Part shown: positions 59,913 to 64,000 of the stretch, piece after piece
Layout: the number at the start of each line of letters is the position of its first letter
Numbering within the stretch: position 1 is the stretch's first letter
The notes under the pieces: generated by a model
Told to the model about the DNA's origin: nothing
Database searches by the model: none
The model's input: only the letters and a program-made list of their open reading frames with translations
Source: Methylobacterium hispanicum
Lineage (GTDB): Bacteria; Pseudomonadota; Alphaproteobacteria; Rhizobiales; Beijerinckiaceae
Length of the DNA: 64,000 bases
NCBI RefSeq assembly: GCF_022179285.1
Contig: NZ_BPQO01000013.1
Span: forward strand, 1-64,000
Direction of reading: 5' to 3'
Translations under genes and position numbers: made by a program

Positions 59913-60086
59913 TCAGGCGTAGCGGCCGGCCGGCACGGCCGGGTAGCGGGCGTGAACCTTGCGCACGTCCTGGCGCTCGTCCCGGGGCGCCTCGAACAGG
60001 TCGGCCACCTTGACGACCAGGAGAATCTGGACCCCGACGACCAGGACGGCGAGCGCGGCGAGGATGAAGGGCAGGGCAAGGAACAT
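59913..60086 (-). CDS. Small single-pass membrane protein (57 aa)
   Basis: An unrecognised protein: a hydrophobic helix (LPFILAALAVLVVGVQILLVV) followed by a polar tail (FEAPRDERQDVRKVHARYPA). No strong SD-like site precedes the ATG at 60086. The double palindrome at 60152-60177 lies 66 bp upstream and may control it, perhaps through the nearby GntR regulator. Confidence 0.6.
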   Translation of the reverse strand: MFLALPFILAALAVLVVGVQILLVVKVADLFEAPRDERQDVRKVHARYPAVPAGRYA

Positions 60087-60151
60087 GGGTTCGGACCGAG
60101 CGTGCTTGAGCGGTGATGTTGCACCGCCGTAATCGCATGCTGCATTGCACT

Positions 60152-60177
60152 TTGGCATGCCAAGCTTGGCATGCCAA
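60152..60177. promoter_or_regulatory. Double palindrome operator candidate (GntR/FCD-type)
   Basis: Two exact copies of the 12-bp palindrome TTGGCATGCCAA separated by 2 bp (60152-60163 and 60166-60177). Together they carry four TTGGCAT/ATGCCAA half-sites, the same as the palindrome 1.3 kb away between the GntR gene and the aldolase. It lies upstream of the small membrane-protein gene. Confidence 0.65.
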
Positions 60178-60270
60178 TTATGCCCGCGGCGCATGGATGA
60201 TCGCCCGACCTCTGGGTGTGTTACGGGATTCCGGTATCCGAGAAGGCTGGGGCGCGCAGGACGCGTGACA

Positions 60271-60611
60271 CGGCCTCCGGTCGATCGGTTCGGCCGCGTG
60301 CGGTGAACCGTGCCGTGCCACCTCTCCCACAGGGCAGGGCGATCGCATATGCCGAGCGAGCCTAACCCCGGTCAGGCGCGGGTCCCCTCTCCCATAGGGA
60401 GAGGTCTGCTTTCGCAGAAAGCCGGGTGAGGGGTATGAGGCTTCCGGATAAACGCGGTGCTGAACGCGCGTCGATGGCGTGCTCAGCTCTGAAAGGTCAT
60501 ACCCCTCACCCCAACCCTCTCCCTATGGGAGAGGGGGCGCGGTGCGGTTCCAGTGGCGATCGAGGAGACGACCCCCGCCATATGCGATCGCCCTGCCCAT
60601 AGGGAGAGGGG
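60271..60611. repeat. Palindrome-ended intergenic element, copy B, in a composite repeat
   Basis: 60384-60536 is the element of 26988-27172 in the opposite orientation, including its CTCTCCCATAGGGAGAG ends and a core that aligns with copy A only when reverse-complemented. A left block like copy A's (GGCCTCCGG...GTGCGGTGAACCG) recurs at 60272-60318 in direct orientation, and an outer inverted pair with GGGCAGGGCGATCGCATATG lies at about 60332 and 60580. No gene was found in this 589-bp gap. Confidence 0.8.
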
Positions 60612-60675
60612 ACCCGCACCTCCCTCGGAAACCGCATGACACCGGTCCCGGCGGCCTGCAGGCCCTGCCGCCGGA

Positions 60676-61368
60676 TCAGTCGAGATAGTGGCCGTAGGTG
60701 TCCACGTGGCGGGCGAGGCCCAGGCCGTGCTCGCGCACCAGCCGCTCGGCGAGCTCGGCTTGGCGGGCCTCCAGGGCCTTGATGATCGCCACGTGCTCGC
60801 GGATCGAGTTCTCGGCCCGCTCGCCCTGGCGCAACGCCGTGTTGCGGATGCCGCGGACATGCATCAGCAGGTTGCTGGACAGGCTCGCGATGGCCTCGCA
60901 CTGGCCGAGCGAGATGATCTTCTGGTGGAAGCGGATGTTGGCGTCCGAGTACTCGTCGAGATGCTCGGCGGGGCGGCCCTCGTAGAATTCCGGGAACTCG
61001 GTGCGCAGGGATTGCAGCTGCGCATCGGTCGCCCGCTCGCAGGCGAGGCGGGCCGCCATGCTCTCCAGCGCGGCCCAGGCGTGGATCATGCCGACGATCT
61101 CGGCCCGGGTCTTCTTGATCACGAAGATCCCGCGGCGCGCCTCGGAGCGCACGAAGCCCTCCTGCTCCAGCACGGTGAGCGCCTCGCGCACGGGCGTGCG
61201 GCTGACGCCGAGATCCTGCGAGAGCTTGCGCTCGTCCAGCCGCACCTCGTCGGGGCGGCCGTAGAGGTCCATGTTGGTGATGGCGGATTTCAGCGCCTCG
61301 TAGGCCAACGTGCGCAGGCTCGAACTCGCGACGATCGGCTTGATGCTGAACTGGTCGCTGTTGGACAT
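60676..61368 (-). CDS. GntR-family regulator, FCD subclass
   Basis: A 230-residue repressor-type protein: N-terminal winged helix (EVRLDERKLSQDLGVSRTPVREALTVLEQEGFV) and C-terminal all-helical FCD ligand domain with metal/ligand residues (HAWAALESMAARLA, DANIRFHQKIISL, REHVAIIKALEARQAELAERL). The ATG at 61368 starts at MSNSDQFS. It is divergent from the class II aldolase gene, with a palindrome between. Ligand unknown; FCD proteins often sense organic acids or sugar acids. Confidence 0.93.
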   Translation of the reverse strand: MSNSDQFSIKPIVASSSLRTLAYEALKSAITNMDLYGRPDEVRLDERKLSQDLGVSRTPVREALTVLEQEGFVRSEARRGIFVIKKTRAEIVGMIHAWAALESMAARLACERATDAQLQSLRTEFPEFYEGRPAEHLDEYSDANIRFHQKIISLGQCEAIASLSSNLLMHVRGIRNTALRQGERAENSIREHVAIIKALEARQAELAERLVREHGLGLARHVDTYGHYLD

Positions 61369-61491
61369 CCTGAATCCAGACTTCGCCGGCTGCCGCGCCG
61401 CTTCCTGCACCGAGACCTAGCCGAAAGCGCGGACAACTCAAAGCCGCCCCGACCGGGTGCCCACAACGGCGGCATTCGTGGACAGCGCATA

Positions 61492-61510
61492 TTGGCATTT
61501 GGAATGCCAA
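61492..61510. promoter_or_regulatory. Operator candidate between GntR and aldolase genes
   Basis: TTGGCATT-N3-AATGCCAA, a perfect 8-bp inverted repeat sharing its half-sites with the double palindrome at 60152-60177. It lies about 124 bp from the gntR start and 232 bp from the aldolase start. Confidence 0.62.
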
Positions 61511-61567
61511 ATGTCGAAGCCTTCGTCCAGCGGCTCGCGCGGGCCAGCGCACGACGCGGGTCCCGGG

Positions 61568-61673
61568 CTAGAGCGCTCTTGCGCCGAAGTGGACGCCGGT
61601 TCGGCGCGAGAGAGCGCGTCAAGACAAGAGGTTAGGGCCGTTCCCGATCGCAGCGCGATCGGGAACGGCCCTA
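61568..61673. repeat. Intergenic palindromic repeat of Rhizobiales type
   Basis: CTAGAGCGCTCTTGCGCCGA, GTGGACGCCGGTTCGGCG and GAGAGCGCGTCAAGACAAGA are followed by a perfect 18-bp hairpin (61633-61650 with 61655-61672, loop CAGC). The CGAAGTGGA-N2-CCGGTTCG pattern with a CTAG-flanked start resembles a repeat I recall as abundant between genes in Bradyrhizobium and Methylobacterium. The family identity is from memory. Confidence 0.6.
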
Positions 61674-61742
61674 GACGGGTCCCGGCGCCCGTGGCAGTGC
61701 CGGGTCTTCTCGTCACGTCTTCTCGTCTCGCGGGGAACGCGC

Positions 61743-62396
61743 ATGGCGCGCCACGACGCCTTCCGGGTCCGGCAATCGATCGTGGAGGCCGCCCGCAGCC
61801 TCGACGCGCTCGGGCTCACCCAGGGCACATCGGGCAACCTCTCCCAGCGCTGGGAAGACGGGCTGCTGATCACGCCGTCCGGCCTGCCCTACGCCCGCAT
61901 GAGCCCGGACGACATCGTGTTCATGCGCCTCGACGGCACGCACGAGCACCCGCTCAAGCCCTCCTCGGAATGGCGCTTCCACCGGGACATCCTGGCGGCC
62001 CGGCCGGAGGTCAACGCGGTGGTGCACGCCCATCCGATCCACTGCACCGCCTTCGCCATGTGTCGGCGGGAGATCCCGGCGGTGCACTACATGATCGCGG
62101 CGGCGGGCGGCCCCACGGTGCGCTGCGCGCCCTACGCCACCTTCGGCACGGAGGAACTCTCCGCCCACGCGCTGGCGGCGCTGGAGGACCGGACCTGCTG
62201 CCTGCTCGCCAACCACGGCATGATCGCCACCGGGCCGGATCTCGAGAAGGCGCTCTGGCTCGCGGTGGAGCTGGAGACGCTGTGCCGGCAATACGCGGTG
62301 GCGCTGCAGGTCGGCACGCCGGTGGTGCTGCCCGACGACGAGATCGCCCGCAACGTCGAGAAGTTCAAGAGCTACGGTCTGAAGGCGCAGGGCTGA
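61743..62396 (+). CDS. Class II aldolase/adducin family protein (fuculose-phosphate-aldolase-like)
   Basis: A 217-residue zinc enzyme of the class II aldolase family: TQGTSGNLSQRW (phosphate site), active-site Glu76 (SSEWRFH), zinc-binding His95/His97 (VHAHPIHC) and His158 (NHGMI). It splits a sugar phosphate to dihydroxyacetone phosphate or a related product and an aldehyde. Divergent from the GntR regulator and likely under its control. Substrate cannot be set from sequence. Confidence 0.87.
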   Translation: MARHDAFRVRQSIVEAARSLDALGLTQGTSGNLSQRWEDGLLITPSGLPYARMSPDDIVFMRLDGTHEHPLKPSSEWRFHRDILAARPEVNAVVHAHPIHCTAFAMCRREIPAVHYMIAAAGGPTVRCAPYATFGTEELSAHALAALEDRTCCLLANHGMIATGPDLEKALWLAVELETLCRQYAVALQVGTPVVLPDDEIARNVEKFKSYGLKAQG

Positions 62397-62475
62397 GCGG
62401 GCGCGGCGGCAGGTGCGCTGGGCAGCCGGGCCGTCTGCCCCTATCAGGGGGGCCCGCGCCCCTCGCGAGACCCCG

Positions 62476-64000
62476 ATGCTGAAGGCCTTTCTCGCCTATT
62501 ACCGGCCCCACCGGACCCTGTTCCTGGTCGATTTCGGCTGCGCCGTGCTCTCGGGCCTGCTCGAACTCGGCTTTCCGATCGCCGTGAAGCTGTTCGTCGA
62601 CCGGCTGCTGCCGCAGCAGGACTGGGGCCTGATCGTGCTGGCCGCCGCGGGGCTCGCGGCCCTCTACGTCGCCAACGCCGGCCTGATGGTGGTGGTGACC
62701 TACTGGGGCCACGTGCTCGGCATCAACATCGAGACCACGATGCGGGCCCGCGCCTTCGACCACCTGCAGAAGCTCTCCTTCCGCTTCTACGACGGCCAGA
62801 AGACCGGCCACCTCGTGGCCCGCGTGACGAAGGACCTGGAGGAGATCGGCGAGGTCGCCCATCACGGGCCGGAGGACCTGTTCATCGCCGTGATGACGCT
62901 GGTCGGCGCCTTCGGGCTGATGACCTGGGTCCACCCGCCGCTCGCCCTGCTGACGGCCGCGATCCTCCCGGTGATCGCCTTCGTGACCTTGCGGTACGGC
63001 GGGCGCATGACCCGGAACTGGCAGGCCCAGTACGGGCGCGTCGGCGCCTTCAACGCCCGCATCGAGGAGAATGTCGGCGGCGTGCGCGTGGTGCGGGCGT
63101 TTGCCAACGAGGCGCACGAGCGCGCCCTCTTCGCGGCCGACAACGCTCGCTACCGCGCCACCAAGCTCGAGGCCTACCGCATCATGGCGGCGAGCCTGTC
63201 GATCAACTACCTCGGCATGCGCCTCGTCCAGATCGTGGTGCTCCTCGGCGGCGCCGCCTTCGTGGTCCGGGGCGACCTCACGGCGGGCGGGTTCATCGGG
63301 TTCCTGCTGCTCGTCGGCGTGTTCTACCGGCCGCTGGAGAAGATCGGCGCGGTGGTCGAGACCTACCCGAAGGGCATCGCGGGCTTCCGGCGCTACATGG
63401 GCCTCATCGGCACGGAGCCCGACATCGCCGACCGGCCGGGCGCGGTGGCCGCCGGGCCGCTCGCCGGCGCGATCCGCTTCGAGGACGTCGCCTTCGGCTA
63501 CAGCCCGGATCGGCTGGTGCTGCGCGGGCTGAACCTCGCGGTCGCGCCCGGCGAGACGGTGGCGCTCGTCGGTCCCTCGGGGGCGGGCAAGACCACGCTC
63601 TGCTCGCTGATCCCGCGCTTCTACGAGGTCGAGGCCGGCCGCATCACGATCGACGGGCACGACATCCGGGACCTGACGCTGGCCTCGCTGCGCGGTCAGA
63701 TCGGCATCGTGCAGCAGGACGTGTTCCTGTTCGCCGGCACGATCCGGGAGAACATCGCGTATGGCCGCCTCGACGCCTCCGAGGCCGAGATCCTCGATGC
63801 GGCCCGCCGCGCGCGCCTCGGCGACCTGATCGCGGGGCTTCCCGAGGGGCTGGACACGGTGGTGGGCGAGCGGGGCGTGAGGCTCTCGGGCGGGCAGAAG
63901 CAGCGCATGGCGATCGCTCGGGTCTTCCTGAAGAACCCGCCGATCCTGATCCTCGACGAGGCGACCTCGGCGCTCGATACCGAGACCGAGCGGGAGATCC
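62476..64000 (+). CDS. ABC exporter, fused permease-ATPase (cut by window end)
   Basis: The reading frame starts at ATG 62476 and runs off the window without a stop (508 codons seen). The first 310 or so residues are an exporter-type transmembrane domain with six helices (FLAYYRPHRTLFLVDFG, GHLVARVTKDLEEIGEVAHH). The ATPase domain then has Walker A GPSGAGKTT, Q-loop QQDVFLFAGTIRENIAYGR, signature LSGGQKQRMAIARV and Walker B ILILDEATSALD. It is the MsbA/multidrug type that moves lipids, peptides or drugs outward. Only the last tens of residues are missing. Confidence 0.93.
   Translation, partial: MLKAFLAYYRPHRTLFLVDFGCAVLSGLLELGFPIAVKLFVDRLLPQQDWGLIVLAAAGLAALYVANAGLMVVVTYWGHVLGINIETTMRARAFDHLQKLSFRFYDGQKTGHLVARVTKDLEEIGEVAHHGPEDLFIAVMTLVGAFGLMTWVHPPLALLTAAILPVIAFVTLRYGGRMTRNWQAQYGRVGAFNARIEENVGGVRVVRAFANEAHERALFAADNARYRATKLEAYRIMAASLSINYLGMRLVQIVVLLGGAAFVVRGDLTAGGFIGFLLLVGVFYRPLEKIGAVVETYPKGIAGFRRYMGLIGTEPDIADRPGAVAAGPLAGAIRFEDVAFGYSPDRLVLRGLNLAVAPGETVALVGPSGAGKTTLCSLIPRFYEVEAGRITIDGHDIRDLTLASLRGQIGIVQQDVFLFAGTIRENIAYGRLDASEAEILDAARRARLGDLIAGLPEGLDTVVGERGVRLSGGQKQRMAIARVFLKNPPILILDEATSALDTETEREI

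Noticed and set aside
26988..60611. Possible CRISPR arrays from repeated CTCTCCCATAGGGAGAG motifs
   Set aside because: The motifs are palindromic pairs around single cores, without regular repeat-spacer units or cas genes.
60200..60675. Short open frames in the palindromic gap after the small membrane gene
   Set aside because: They consist entirely of palindromic repeat sequence.

Overview
This is a 64-kb stretch of very GC-rich (roughly 70% by eye) bacterial chromosome. Gene content points to an alphaproteobacterium of the Hyphomicrobiales, most likely Methylobacterium or a close relative. The evidence is a class I lysyl-tRNA synthetase, a NepR-like anti-sigma factor, a CckA hybrid kinase, ornithine-lipid acyltransferase, the ftsY / mtaB-dapF / ispZ / ccm neighbourhood, and many palindromic intergenic repeats. 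The genus is an inference. Most of the window is core chromosome, with small accessory insertions: two toxin-antitoxin pairs and a glycosyltransferase inside the ccm cluster. No prophage, transposase or CRISPR array was seen.

Layout. 1-290: the 3' end of a 5S rRNA, tRNA-Ala(GGC) and a strong hairpin, i.e. the end of an rRNA operon. 0.4-8.5 kb: small hypothetical genes, glpK, a NepR-like gene, a long-form purC, an acyl-CoA dehydrogenase and class I lysS. 8.5-17 kb: HepT/MntA, a periplasmic solute-binding protein, a GT2 polysaccharide synthase with an MshEN-like N-terminus, an SDR protein, queG, the divergent mntH/mntR pair with a palindromic site, and ParDE. 17-25 kb: an overlapping three-gene operon (transglutaminase, ATP-grasp/alpha-E, transglutaminase-DUF2126) with a divergent zinc-ribbon metallopeptidase.

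25.5-35 kb: an FAD protein, then sulfate assimilation split into cysJ-cysI and divergent cysH-cysD-cysN around an Lrp-type regulator. Both sulfur promoters carry the same GTTC-N8-GAAC palindrome at nearly the same distance from the start codon. 35-47 kb: ftsY, a pseudouridine synthase, mtaB-dapF, an exported GyrI-like protein, a small exported protein behind an EcfG-type promoter, an EamA transporter, ispZ, SCO1, olsB and a HerA-like ATPase.

47-51 kb: ccmA-ccmB-[GT61]-ccmC-ccmD-ccmG for cytochrome c maturation. 51-60 kb: cckA, an EEP-family hydrolase convergent with and overlapping a cardiolipin-synthase-like gene, a beta-helix protein, a CAP lipoprotein and an HD-GYP protein. 60-64 kb: a GntR/FCD regulator flanked by TTGGCAT/ATGCCAA operators, a class II aldolase, and an ABC exporter cut by the window edge.

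Several families of intergenic palindromic repeats are present. The two clearest are a GGATCC-ended element in four copies whose central hairpin changes sequence but stays self-complementary, and a roughly 140-bp element in two opposite orientations.
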